NCBI RefSeq assembly: GCF_014334325.1
Contig: NZ_JACSET010000001.1
Location: 1 to 64,000 of the forward strand
DNA from: Treponema sp. Marseille-Q4130
GTDB lineage: Bacteria; Spirochaetota; Spirochaetia; Treponematales; Treponemataceae
DNA: 64,000 nucleotides
Reading direction: 5' to 3'
Every line of letters begins with the position of its first letter. Position 1 is the stretch's first letter. The notes under the pieces are model-generated. The model was not told where the DNA came from, did not search any database, and saw nothing but the letters and a program-made list of their open reading frames with translations. The translations under genes were made by a program, and so were the position numbers. Shown piece by piece: positions 17,850 to 26,298 of this stretch.

Positions 17850-19225
17850 AAGAGGCGCGGGGACAGCTCGCCCTTGCAAAATTATTAAAAGAACGGAACG
17901 CTGTTCCGAGCGCTCGGCTTTTGTCGTATGTGTGGCGATTCAGCGTGCCCGGTATGCTCGCTCAAGTTTCTTCGATTTTGATGCAGTATATCGATGCGGC
18001 GATGGTCGGGCGATTGGGCGCACAAGCGGCGGCTTCGATAGGACTCGTTTCACCGGCACTGTGGATGTTCGGCGGATTGACGCATTCGATTGCGACCGGC
18101 TTTACCGTGCAGACAGCACAGGCCGTCGGTGCGGGTGACGGGCGGAGAGCGAAGCGTCTCCTGCGCCAAGCGATCGTCGTGTGTACGATTTTTTCGAGCG
18201 TCGTCGCCTTTCTGAGCGTTTCGGTAAGCGGTATGCTGCCCGCGTGGCTCGGAGCCGAAGATGCGATCAGGGGCGACGCTTCGTTTTATTTTTCGGTCTT
18301 CCAGCTCGCGCTTCCGGTTTTTCAAATCGTGTACTTGATGAGCGGTATGCTGCAGGCATCCGGCGATATGAAAACTCCGGGCGTATTGAACGCGCTCATG
18401 TGCGCTCTCGATGTCGCATTCAATTATCTGTTTATCGTCATACTGCATCTCGGAGCGGCGGGTGCGGCGTACGGTTCCGTGTGCGCAGCCCTTGTGACCG
18501 CCGTTTTGATTTCGTATTACACGCTTCGAAAATCTTCCGAACTTGCGCTTATCGAAAAAGATACGTGGAAAATCGATAAAGGCGATTTTAAGCGCGCTTT
18601 GAAGATCGGCGTACCCGTCGGCGCCGAACAGACGGCGTGGAGCGGAGCCGTCGTCGCATCGATGCGTTTTATCGCACCTCTCGGTGCCGTTTCCCTCGCG
18701 GCGAATTCCTTTGCCGTAACGGCCGAGTCGCTGTGTTATATGCCCGGCTTCGGCATAAAGGAAGCGGCCGTAACCCTCGTCGGACAGAGCGTCGGAGCTC
18801 GGCGGAGCGATTTGTCGAAACGTTTTGCCCGGCTCACGACGGCGTGCGGTATGGTCGTGATGACGGTGACGGGCACGCTCATGTATGCGATCTGTCCTGC
18901 CGTGTTTGCCTTTCTTACGACGGACGAAGCCGTGAGAGCGCTTGCAGTGCGCGTTTTGCGCGTCGAACTTTTTGCCGAGCCGCTTTTCGCGGCCTCCATC
19001 GTCGCCTCCGGCGCGCTCCGCGGAGCGGGCGATACCCTCGTTCCCGGCATCATGAACCTCGTAAGCCTGTGGGGAGTGCGCATCGTTCTGACGATCATCC
19101 TTGTGCCGAGATTCGGATTGTACGGCGCATGGATCGCGATGGGCATCGAACTCTGTTTTCGCGGTACGATTTTTTTAGTGCGGCTCGCGTCGACAAAGTG
19201 GGAAAAAGCCGCGTATGCGGGATAA
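17846..19225 (+). CDS. MATE-family multidrug/Na+ antiporter
   Basis: MATE proteins export drugs or metabolites in exchange for Na+ or H+. The 459-residue protein has about twelve membrane helices in two related halves: SVPGMLAQVSSILMQYIDAAMVGRLG opens the first, and GVPVGAEQTAWSGAVVAS the second; FGIKEAAVTLVGQSVGARR is a typical loop. Length equals that of the family if translation begins at the TTG that overlaps the creD stop (TTGA) with AGGAAG upstream. Reading further upstream would overlap creD for 240 bp without homology. Confidence 0.88.
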   Translation: MKEARGQLALAKLLKERNAVPSARLLSYVWRFSVPGMLAQVSSILMQYIDAAMVGRLGAQAAASIGLVSPALWMFGGLTHSIATGFTVQTAQAVGAGDGRRAKRLLRQAIVVCTIFSSVVAFLSVSVSGMLPAWLGAEDAIRGDASFYFSVFQLALPVFQIVYLMSGMLQASGDMKTPGVLNALMCALDVAFNYLFIVILHLGAAGAAYGSVCAALVTAVLISYYTLRKSSELALIEKDTWKIDKGDFKRALKIGVPVGAEQTAWSGAVVASMRFIAPLGAVSLAANSFAVTAESLCYMPGFGIKEAAVTLVGQSVGARRSDLSKRFARLTTACGMVVMTVTGTLMYAICPAVFAFLTTDEAVRALAVRVLRVELFAEPLFAASIVASGALRGAGDTLVPGIMNLVSLWGVRIVLTIILVPRFGLYGAWIAMGIELCFRGTIFLVRLASTKWEKAAYAG

Positions 19226-19242
19226 GGGCGGGCGAATCGATG

Positions 19243-20199
19243 TCAGTGAGAGAGTTTTCCGTTTTTCCGCAGATAGGAAAAGACCGAATCCTCTCCGATA
19301 AAGTGTCCTGCTCCGGCAAAAATAAAAGTCGTCCCTCCTTCGGAAAGCCATAGCGCGATTTTTTTTGCCCATGCTCTGTTCCTTTCGGTAAAGGTTTTTT
19401 CGTAGTAAGCTTTGTACAGCGCTGCTTTGGCGGCCGGTTCGCCGTCGGTTCGATACGATTCTTTTAGAAGCGCATCGAGAGAAGCGGCATCGTCTGTAAG
19501 GTACGCGTCGTAGAGCTTTCGGACATATTGATCGATTTCGTTCTTTCCGGCGATATCGTCGAGTACGTCCTGCAGTATGACCAGTTGTTCATCGTATGTG
19601 CCGAATGCCAGCACATCAAACTGCGTTTCCAAATCGTCGAGACCTTCCATCTCTCTGTTTTGCCGATAAGATAAAAGCATAAATTGACCGTCGAGTCCCT
19701 GCTCTGCGGAAAGACCGGAGTTCGTATAGACGAGGGATTGAAGCGAAAGATTCGTTACCCACGGTTCAAAGAGATCCGTTTGTTCGGCTTCGGCTTTGCC
19801 GAGTACGGAATAAAGCGCACGTTTTTGTTCGCTCGTGAGCGCGTCCGAAATACGCCTCCCGCCCGCACTGCGGATGCTTTCGCGCATGCGGTTTTGCAGT
19901 TCGTTTTGAAACTTCGCCCAGTCGGCCGTTGAAATCTCTCCGACGATCCTGTCCGCGGAATTCCACGCTTCGACGACGGAAGGCGCAAGCGGATACAAGC
20001 GTTTGTCTCCGACGTGAATCGTCCCCTGTATGTATACGACGGAGGGTTTGCCGTCTGCGTCGACACCGTCGATTTGCCAAAACATGCGCGCCCGTTCTGT
20101 GACGCGCGGCATATTTTTTGCCGGTCGGTTCGATGCGCAGGAAACGAATGCACCCAATACGAGCGGCAATAAAATCAGTGTGATATTCTTTTTCATCAT
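19243..20199 (-). CDS. TraB/GumN-family lipoprotein
   Basis: The TraB/GumN family is related to Tiki-type metalloproteases; the bacterial members are uncharacterised. The 318-residue protein has a signal peptide with lipobox AFVSC (Cys21), then GTIHVGDKRLYPL (the conserved GxxH), an acidic Glu in EISTADW, and the closing FIFAGAGHFIGEDSVFSYL with the second conserved His. Start may be either of two adjacent ATGs (20199 or 20196). It converges with the MATE gene, 17 bp apart. Confidence 0.85.
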   Translation of the reverse strand: MMKKNITLILLPLVLGAFVSCASNRPAKNMPRVTERARMFWQIDGVDADGKPSVVYIQGTIHVGDKRLYPLAPSVVEAWNSADRIVGEISTADWAKFQNELQNRMRESIRSAGGRRISDALTSEQKRALYSVLGKAEAEQTDLFEPWVTNLSLQSLVYTNSGLSAEQGLDGQFMLLSYRQNREMEGLDDLETQFDVLAFGTYDEQLVILQDVLDDIAGKNEIDQYVRKLYDAYLTDDAASLDALLKESYRTDGEPAAKAALYKAYYEKTFTERNRAWAKKIALWLSEGGTTFIFAGAGHFIGEDSVFSYLRKNGKLSH

Positions 20200-20304
20200 A
20201 TTCTAACCTTTTGTACGCGGCGTCGAAACGCTGTCTTTAATAATCACGGAAAGGCAGCTGCCCGAAAATTTCACTTGACTCCCTGCATTCGAAACAACAA
20301 AAAA

Positions 20305-20400
20305 GCCCAGGTAATCCACGGCACGCCGCACATCCGACTACCGCTGCTGCATTCCTGCTCTGACGGGGTTTGCCGGCGTTCGGCTGCATGGCACCTGGGC
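20305..20400 (-). ncRNA. ffs: Bacterial small signal recognition particle RNA
   Basis: The RNA binds Ffh and targets membrane proteins to the translocon. On the minus strand the ends pair (GCCCAGGT with ACCTGGGC), and the apical domain carries the conserved GUCAG, a GGAA tetraloop and AGCAGC. Length, about 96 nt, fits the small bacterial type. A run of six T just after the 3' end acts as terminator. It starts only four bases after the 3' end of tRNA-Ser(GGA), so both are probably cut from one transcript. Confidence 0.88.
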
Positions 20401-20404
20401 ATAG

Positions 20405-20490
20405 CGGAAAGAGGGGGATTCGAACCCCCGGTGCCTTTTGGGCACGCACGCCTTCCAAGCGTGTACCTTAAACCACTCGGACATCTTTCC
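20405..20490 (-). tRNA. tRNA-Ser(GGA)
   Basis: Acceptor GGAAAGA/TCTTTCC with discriminator G, a long variable arm of class II and anticodon loop TTGGAAG. No CCA is encoded. It reads UCC and UCU. Confidence 0.95.
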
Positions 20491-20540
20491 TAAAATATTT
20501 TCAGTATAAAATAATAAGATGAATAATAAAAACGATTTTT

Positions 20541-21085
20541 GCTCGGCGCTCGCTCCGGTTCGAATCCCTCAACGGTATCTACGATGCACGCTGACCGGGA
20601 AGAGGGGGATTCGCCTTGCGCTCGCAAGCATCCCTGCCTGCTCGCTTCAGGCGCCTGCACTCGCTTCCGCCCGCATCCGGCGGGCTCATCCTCGCCCCTG
20701 CTCGGCGCTCTTTCCGGTTCGAATCCCTCAACGGTATCTACGATGCACGCTGACCGGAAAGAGGGGGATTCGCCTTGCGCTCGCAAGCATCCCTGCCTGC
20801 TTGCTTCAGGCGCCTGCACTCGCTTCCGCCCGCATCCGGCGGGCTCATCCTCGCCCCTGCTCGGCGCTCGCTCCGGTTCGAATCCCAACGATATCTACGA
20901 TGCACGCTGACCGGAAAGAGGGGGATTCGCCTTGCGCTCGCAAGCATCCCTGCCTGTTCGCTTCAGGCGCCTGCACTCGCTTCCGCCCGCATCCGGCGGG
21001 CTCATCCTCGCACCTGCTCGGCGCTCGCTCCGGTTCGAATCCCTTAACGATTTTTACAACGTCCGTTAAGCGGAAAGAGGGGGAT
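20541..21085. repeat. Tandem array of 159-bp units between two serine tRNA genes
   Basis: Units begin at 20541, 20700 and 20859 (159, 159 and 157 bp), with a partial fourth at 21016 that runs into tRNA-Ser(CGA). Copies differ at only a few positions. Each unit contains a tRNA-like T-arm GGTTCGAATCCC on the plus strand and, on the minus strand, a copy of the serine tRNA 3' end (the complement of GGAAAGAGGGGGATTCG). Long open frames across the array on both strands reflect a period divisible by three rather than genes. Confidence 0.9.
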
Positions 21086-21157
21086 TCGAACCCCCGGAAC
21101 CCCAAAGGGTTCAACGGTTTTCGAGACCGTCCGGATCGACCACTCTCGCATCTTTCC
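21071..21157 (-). tRNA. tRNA-Ser(CGA)
   Basis: Class II tRNA with acceptor GGAAAGA, anticodon loop CTCGAAA and a long variable arm. It reads UCG. The tandem array abuts its 3' end. Confidence 0.95.
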
Positions 21158-21177
21158 TTAAGCGGCTATAAGCCGTA

Positions 21178-21252
21178 CGAGACTAACACGATTCGAACGT
21201 GCGACCCCCACCTCCGCAGGGTGGTGCTCTAATCCAGCTGAGCTATAGTCTC
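21178..21252 (-). tRNA. tRNA-Arg(GCG)
   Basis: Cloverleaf with acceptor GAGACTA/TAGTCTC, D loop containing GGA (A20, an arginine identity base), anticodon stem CCACC/GGTGG and loop CTGCGGA, giving anticodon GCG for CGC and CGU. Most bacteria use ACG (inosine) for this box. Confidence 0.85.
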
Positions 21253-21269
21253 AAAAAAAATTAACAATA

Positions 21270-21354
21270 CGGAAGCGACAGGAGTCGAACCTGCCCAGCC
21301 CTTACGGAACTGACGGATTAGCAATCCGTTGTATTACCGCTCTACCACGCTTCC
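21270..21354 (-). tRNA. tRNA-Ser(GCT)
   Basis: Class II tRNA with acceptor GGAAGCG/CGCTTCC, anticodon loop TTGCTAA and long variable arm. It reads AGC and AGU. Confidence 0.95.
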
Positions 21355-21440
21355 GATTCGTCCGACGGCGCCGTAAACGATGCACGAGCGATGCCCATTG
21401 AAAACCGATGCGATAAAAATCACAGGCGATTTTTGCTGTC

Positions 21441-21525
21441 CGGAGCGAGAGGGATTCGAACCCCCGGAGGATTGCTCCTCAATAGTTTTCAAGACTACCT
21501 CCATCGACCGCTCGGACATCGCTCC
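21441..21525 (-). tRNA. tRNA-Ser(TGA)
   Basis: Class II tRNA with acceptor GGAGCGA/TCGCTCC, anticodon loop CTTGAAA and long variable arm. It reads UCA and other UCN codons. Confidence 0.95.
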
Positions 21526-21636
21526 AAAAGACGTAGGGTAAGCATATCAAATTATCGCTTTTTGTGTCAAGTATAGCATTGCGATAATACGGTCTGCGTG
21601 GTATACTGTAACGGACAACAAAAAACGGAGGGTGGT

Positions 21637-23325
21637 ATGGACGAGCAGGAATTGGATCCGTCGATCGCGGCGTTGCTTGCGGAAGCGGAACGGTCGCATC
21701 AAATCGGCGAAACGGATATCGATACGGTGCCGGAGGATGTCTCGTCCGAAACGAAAACGGACAGAGATGCCGAACGGAGGGCGCCGAAAGGAATTCACGA
21801 TGTCGATTTGGGCGTCAAAGCCTTCGGGCCTCCGGGAAAATCGCTGAACGATGTTCCTTCCGATGTTTTCGACGATCCGCAGTATTATAAAACGGCGCTT
21901 TCCGGTGAAAACGAATCCGCACAGCGCGTGCACGTGCAGCTTTCAAAATATCTTACGAGTCAGGATCCGAAAGACCGTTCCGTTTTTCGGCAAAATATTA
22001 TTTCGGCGTATTGGGAACTGCTGCGCGGTATGTCGGAAAAATCGGGCAATATGCATTTGCCGATGCCCAAGCGTATGCTCATGCGTTTCGGCATTTTGCT
22101 TCCGTCCCTTTTTAAACCCGAACAAAAAGACTTTTTTTCCCGCATCATATTCGAAAATCTTACGAACGAACCGATCCTCTACATGGACGAATGGTTTAAA
22201 GAAGTCCTTTCGGGACGCATGAATATTTCGATGACGGACGAACCGGCGTCTTCGCGCAAGATCAGCAAAAATCCCGACGAAGCGCAGATGCAGGAACAGA
22301 CGCGGCTCATGCAGCTGCAGTCGAAAAATTCCGGAAAATTGCAGAGTGCGGAAAGTATGCTCACGATGAAAGAGCACGAACGTGAAATGCTCGAAATCGA
22401 ATTGAAGCGCCTTGTCAACGATATATGCGAGCACCAGCCCTGTTTCGGGCTCGAACCTCATCTCGCGCCGTATACCGAATCGCAAAAACATGAGTTTTCC
22501 GAGATCAGCGACAAATTGCGAAACCTTTCGCGCAATGACAAAGAGCTTGCAAAAAATTTGCGGGAATTCGAAGAAGCGAAGGGTATCTTTGACAGCGTAC
22601 AGGAAAAGCTCGATGCGGGACCGGAAATCGTCGAAATGAATACGGGCGATTTGAAAACCGAATTCGATACGGTGCGGCAGATGGCGAAGATGACGGTCGG
22701 TCGGCAGGGAAATCAATTTCCTATTTTTACGCGCGAGTTTTTTCACTGTACCGAACGGGGAACGGGTACTCGCGAAAACGTGCTCGAAGTTATGCGCTGG
22801 ATCGAGTCGATCGATCCGGGTGCGTTTTGCCGCATTCACAAAAGCGTGCCGAACAGGATCATCCCGTATACGCTGCTTGTGCCGACTTACGGCGACCGCG
22901 GTTTTTGTTGGCAGCCCTTCGATCGCTACAATCTTGTGACGAGCCGCGGGCGCATCGTCATTCCGATGTATCCGCGCGATCTGCATATCGCCGTGCTGAC
23001 CGCCGTCGCGGATCTGCGCTGGCAGGTTGCAAAAGAAAAAGCGTCGTACTATTGGATGGAAGAGGGGCTTACCGGTCAATATTATCAATACATCGACCGG
23101 CAAAAATTAAAAGGCGATCTCAAACAATTTTTTATCGAAGATTACATCTTGTGGATGACGAAAGAATCGACCGGCGTACAGCGTCTCGACAAAGAAGTGC
23201 GCGGCATTTTTTGGCGCAATATGCCGTTTCCTCAGGCGCTCAAAGAAGAGCTGCGTAAGCGCAGCCTCGTGTACGACGAATTGTGCATCAAAGACAATAA
23301 CCGCGCGATGTCGGACGGATATTGA
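21637..23325 (+). CDS. Large conserved protein of unknown function
   Basis: The 562-residue protein seems soluble: there is no signal peptide and no membrane helix. An acidic N-terminal part (1-60) is followed by a helical domain, a coiled-coil-like stretch of Glu/Lys/Leu (about 225-330, with KEHEREMLEIELKRLV), and a C-terminal domain rich in aromatic residues with CWQPFDRYNLVTSRGRIVIPMYPRDL. No catalytic motif is known to me. GGAGGG lies just before ATG 21637, and a TATACT box about 35 bp upstream. It diverges from the tRNA cluster. Confidence 0.7.
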   Translation: MDEQELDPSIAALLAEAERSHQIGETDIDTVPEDVSSETKTDRDAERRAPKGIHDVDLGVKAFGPPGKSLNDVPSDVFDDPQYYKTALSGENESAQRVHVQLSKYLTSQDPKDRSVFRQNIISAYWELLRGMSEKSGNMHLPMPKRMLMRFGILLPSLFKPEQKDFFSRIIFENLTNEPILYMDEWFKEVLSGRMNISMTDEPASSRKISKNPDEAQMQEQTRLMQLQSKNSGKLQSAESMLTMKEHEREMLEIELKRLVNDICEHQPCFGLEPHLAPYTESQKHEFSEISDKLRNLSRNDKELAKNLREFEEAKGIFDSVQEKLDAGPEIVEMNTGDLKTEFDTVRQMAKMTVGRQGNQFPIFTREFFHCTERGTGTRENVLEVMRWIESIDPGAFCRIHKSVPNRIIPYTLLVPTYGDRGFCWQPFDRYNLVTSRGRIVIPMYPRDLHIAVLTAVADLRWQVAKEKASYYWMEEGLTGQYYQYIDRQKLKGDLKQFFIEDYILWMTKESTGVQRLDKEVRGIFWRNMPFPQALKEELRKRSLVYDELCIKDNNRAMSDGY

Positions 23326-23379
23326 TCGAAAAACAGATGCCCTGCATTTTGCAAATGCCGCGTACGCGCTGTGTCGCAG

Positions 23380-23424
23380 TCTTGAAAAATCGCTGAAGGC
23401 AAGTTTTTCGAGGTGCCCTTATGC
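23380..23424 (-). repeat. Dispersed stem-loop repeat at the end of the diguanylate cyclase gene
   Basis: On the minus strand the sequence runs AGGGCACCTCGAAAAAC, then TTGCCTTCAGCGATTTTTC. It is almost identical to 35026-35066 on the plus strand. GAAAAA and TTTTTC pair with GC in between, so it can act as a terminator-like hairpin just after the coding region. Confidence 0.6.
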
Positions 23425-24608
23425 GTTTGGGCGGCGGCGGTTTTTCTTTTTTTTCGCTTTATACATTTCGTTGTCCGCCTGCGTAAACCATTCTTCAAAA
23501 TCGCGGTATTCCGTTTTATACGGCGCGGTACCGAGCGATACGCTCAGTTCCCACGGCTTTTGGTGTCCCGTGTTGAAGCGTGTAAGCGCATTTTTAAATT
23601 CGGCGCAGATATCGTTTGTATATTGTTCTCCTTTCGACAAAATAATAAATTCGTCACCGCCGAATCGCGCAATAAAAATATTGTCGTGCTTTGCGGCAAT
23701 GCCGCGCAATATGTTCGCCGTATGTTTTAAAGCCGCATCGCCTTCAGCGTGGCCGTAGCGATCGTTTATCGCTTTGAATTTATTAATATCGATGACGGTA
23801 AGATAAGTGCCGATAAGCCCCCGTCATGCAAGCGTATCAAATTTTTAATAAAAGTTTTTCTGTTGTTGATACCGGTTAAATAATCGATCGATGCCTGTTC
23901 TTCGAGGATATTTAAATATAATAAAAATGCGGCGATAAAGATCGCACACGCGGCGAACGGAATGCTGCGAAACAATGTTTGAAACGTTGCCGCGACGATG
24001 CAAAAAATCGGAAAGGTGCCGTAGCGTCTTAGGTGTTCTTTTTCGAGTATGTTCTTCGATTGCCGCGCGATATGAAATGCGTAAATCGATGCGCTTGCAG
24101 GGAGAATTATAATGAAAATGAATAATAAGAAAAAATATCTGCTTTCATGATAGATCGCATTCGGCGCAATATAAAACATATTTTTGGTAAAAATATTAAT
24201 TATTAAAAGCAGCGCTTGAATTGCGGGGAACAGTTTTGCAAACAGTAAAATGCGTTTTTGATTTGACCGCTTCGTTTCTTGAATGATATAAGCGAACCAC
24301 GAGTAGCCCGGCGCCATTGCCGCTATGAAGAAAAAAGATTTTGCAAGATAGTTGCATGCGATAAGGGTTTTGTTCGGAGATATTGTCGGCTTGATCAACA
24401 CTTCCGAAATTTCCCATGCTATATCGCCCAAGATATATAATACGGATGTTAAAATAAAACCGGAGAGCGTACTGATCAGAAAGTTCCAGCCGTTTCTGCG
24501 AGCGATATAATATGCAAAGATCACGGTACAAACGAATATGAAGATGTCTATTTTAATATAGCCCGTCGAACGATTTCCGTTGAGCAGTTCATGTACTATA
24601 GCATCCAT
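23419..24608 (-). pseudogene. Membrane-bound diguanylate cyclase with a frameshift
   Basis: The intact gene would make cyclic di-GMP. The first part (24608 to about 23820) encodes a bundle of about seven membrane helices and the start of a GGDEF domain, DYLTGINNRKTFIKNLIRLHDGG. In another frame the domain continues with LTVIDINKFKAINDRYGHAEGD and RFGGDEFIIL to the stop at 23419. The break falls at a run of five G (plus 23818-23822); one more G would restore the whole reading frame. The GGDEF active site is intact. ATG 24608 follows GGGAGAAAAG. It may be a fresh pseudogene, a slippage-controlled gene or a sequence error. Confidence 0.85.
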
Positions 24609-24654
24609 AATCTTTTCTCCCGCTTGAAGATTGTAACACACGCGGACTTTTATG

Positions 24655-25326
24655 TCATTCATGTATATTCGATCTTACCACGACGATGTTCCGTTCCGCA
24701 TCTTTCATAAACGGCACGCGCACTTCGAGAGCCGTATAATCGGCGATGACCGAACGTATCGCATTCATTTCTTTTTCGATATTCGCTTTTTTAGCTTTAT
24801 ATGCGGCAAGATACCCGCCTTTTTTTATAAGCGATAAAAGCGTTTTTGCAAAGCGAGCGTCGAGGGGTTTCAGCGCACGGAACACCGCTATGTCAAAGCT
24901 TTCATGCGGAATTTTTTCGGCTTCCGATTTTTGCACGGCAACGTTTTGCAAACCGAGCATTGCGGCGCAGTTTTCGAGAAAGGCGCATCGCCTGTCCATG
25001 CGTTCGACGAGCGTAAAGCGAAATTGCGGAAAGACGACGGCAAGCGGAATGCCCGGCAGTCCTCCTCCCGAACCGATATCGCCGATGAGGATGCCGTCTT
25101 CGTTTCCTATGTCGGTTGCAAGCGAGTTGATAATATCGTGCGCGGCGAGACTGTCGAATACGTGACGAATGGCAAGCTCTTCGAAGTCGCTCGTGTTGAC
25201 GAGATTGTACGCGGAATTAAAGAGCTGCAATTCTTTTATGTACGCACCGAGCTTTTGCGCGAAAAGCGGAATCGCAAACTGTGCAAAGCCGAGCTCGGAA
25301 AGACCTTCGTTCAGTATGTCGCTCAT
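24655..25326 (-). CDS. rsmG: 16S rRNA (guanine527-N7)-methyltransferase
   Basis: RsmG methylates G527 of 16S rRNA in the 530 loop, using S-adenosylmethionine. The 223-residue protein has the SAM motif DIGSGGGLPGIPLAVVFP (about 77-94), then LVERMDRRCAFLEN and the conserved RALKPLD and GGYLAAYKAKK. ATG 25326 overlaps the TGA of the preceding gene (ATGA), so translation is coupled. In many bacteria rsmG sits next to parA-parB; here these lie 19 kb away. Confidence 0.93.
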   Translation of the reverse strand: MSDILNEGLSELGFAQFAIPLFAQKLGAYIKELQLFNSAYNLVNTSDFEELAIRHVFDSLAAHDIINSLATDIGNEDGILIGDIGSGGGLPGIPLAVVFPQFRFTLVERMDRRCAFLENCAAMLGLQNVAVQKSEAEKIPHESFDIAVFRALKPLDARFAKTLLSLIKKGGYLAAYKAKKANIEKEMNAIRSVIADYTALEVRVPFMKDAERNIVVVRSNIHE

Positions 25327-26294
25327 TGCTGTTTCGCGTTTCCGATGTCGATGAGTAAATCCGCACGGCAATTCGGATCGGATGTGCGCATCGAAACGAG
25401 GTTGCCGGTTTTTGCCGCACTTAAATTACCGAGAGAGGCAAGCCGATACATGAACGAATGCACATTTGTATAATCCTGTACGACGGAGCATTCCACTTTA
25501 TACTGCGCCGAAAATCCGGCTGCTCCCGCCGGTCGAAAGAGTAAGTAAAACGTTTCCATCCGCTTTTGTCCGTTTGCCATATACGTTCTGTCGCCCGTCA
25601 GCAAAAACGTGCCGTCTTTCCCGACGTCGCTGAAATATACGGCGCGGCACGAAGAGAGGACATCGTAGCCGTTTACGATAAAACGCAGTATGCCGGGACG
25701 TGCGGAAGAGGGGAGGGGCTGCTCTTCGTTCGATTTTACCGCTTCGGCATTTTGTTTTTTTACATTGTCAAGTTCCGAAAGTATTTTTTCGAGCATCGCG
25801 TTCGATGAAGACGGCAGCGCCGCACCGGAAGGTATTCCGCCTGACGATAGATTGCCCGCTGTTATGCCGCCCGGCAGGAGCGAGCCGTTTCCCGATGCAC
25901 CGAGCAGCGAATAAAAATTGTTAAGGAGACCTTTGTTTGCAAGCGCCGTTAAGTCTGCAGCTGTAACGGCGGATGATTTTTTCGAGCTGTTTGCATCCGC
26001 CGGCTCGGTACTTTGCGCTTTGCCGCTCGGTATCCGTTGCATTGTTTGCGACGGCGTTTCGTTTGCGGCGGGAGCGGAGCCTGTGTTCGTTTGCTGCTGT
26101 GCGGCGGTATTTCGGCCGGGCGTATAATGAGGCGCGCTCATCGAAGGAACGCTCAGCGTCGGCATCGAAGGAGGGGTCGGCATAACAGGCGCCGTTACGG
26201 GAGCGTTCTGTTTTGCGCTTCCGGACGATGTTCCGTTTTGCGCCGAAAGCGGCATCACGGTCGATACGATTACAAAAGCGAAAGCCGCCCGCAT
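25323..26294 (-). CDS. Secreted Pro/Ser-rich protein of unknown function
   Basis: The 323-residue protein has a signal peptide (MRAAFAFVIVSTVMPLSAQ), then a long disordered region rich in Pro, Ser, Thr and Ala (about 20-150). A folded C-terminal domain follows with GILRFIVNGYDVLSSCRAVYF, VGKDGTFLLTGDRTYM and a late SMRTSDPNCRADLL. It is probably periplasmic. The chosen ATG 26294 lies two bases after the stop of the HExxH gene, so the order HExxH protein, this protein, RsmG is a tight three-gene operon. No family recognised. Confidence 0.65.
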   Translation of the reverse strand: MRAAFAFVIVSTVMPLSAQNGTSSGSAKQNAPVTAPVMPTPPSMPTLSVPSMSAPHYTPGRNTAAQQQTNTGSAPAANETPSQTMQRIPSGKAQSTEPADANSSKKSSAVTAADLTALANKGLLNNFYSLLGASGNGSLLPGGITAGNLSSGGIPSGAALPSSSNAMLEKILSELDNVKKQNAEAVKSNEEQPLPSSARPGILRFIVNGYDVLSSCRAVYFSDVGKDGTFLLTGDRTYMANGQKRMETFYLLFRPAGAAGFSAQYKVECSVVQDYTNVHSFMYRLASLGNLSAAKTGNLVSMRTSDPNCRADLLIDIGNAKQQ

Positions 26295-26298
26295 GATC

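Noticed and set aside
20490-20888. 132-codon minus-strand ORF with a 53-residue repeat
   Set aside because: It comes from the 159-bp tandem array, whose period is divisible by three. There is no ribosome site, and the Gly/Arg/Cys-rich product is not protein-like.
20541-21085. CRISPR array
   Set aside because: Units are 159 bp with no short repeat/variable spacer pattern, and no cas genes are present.
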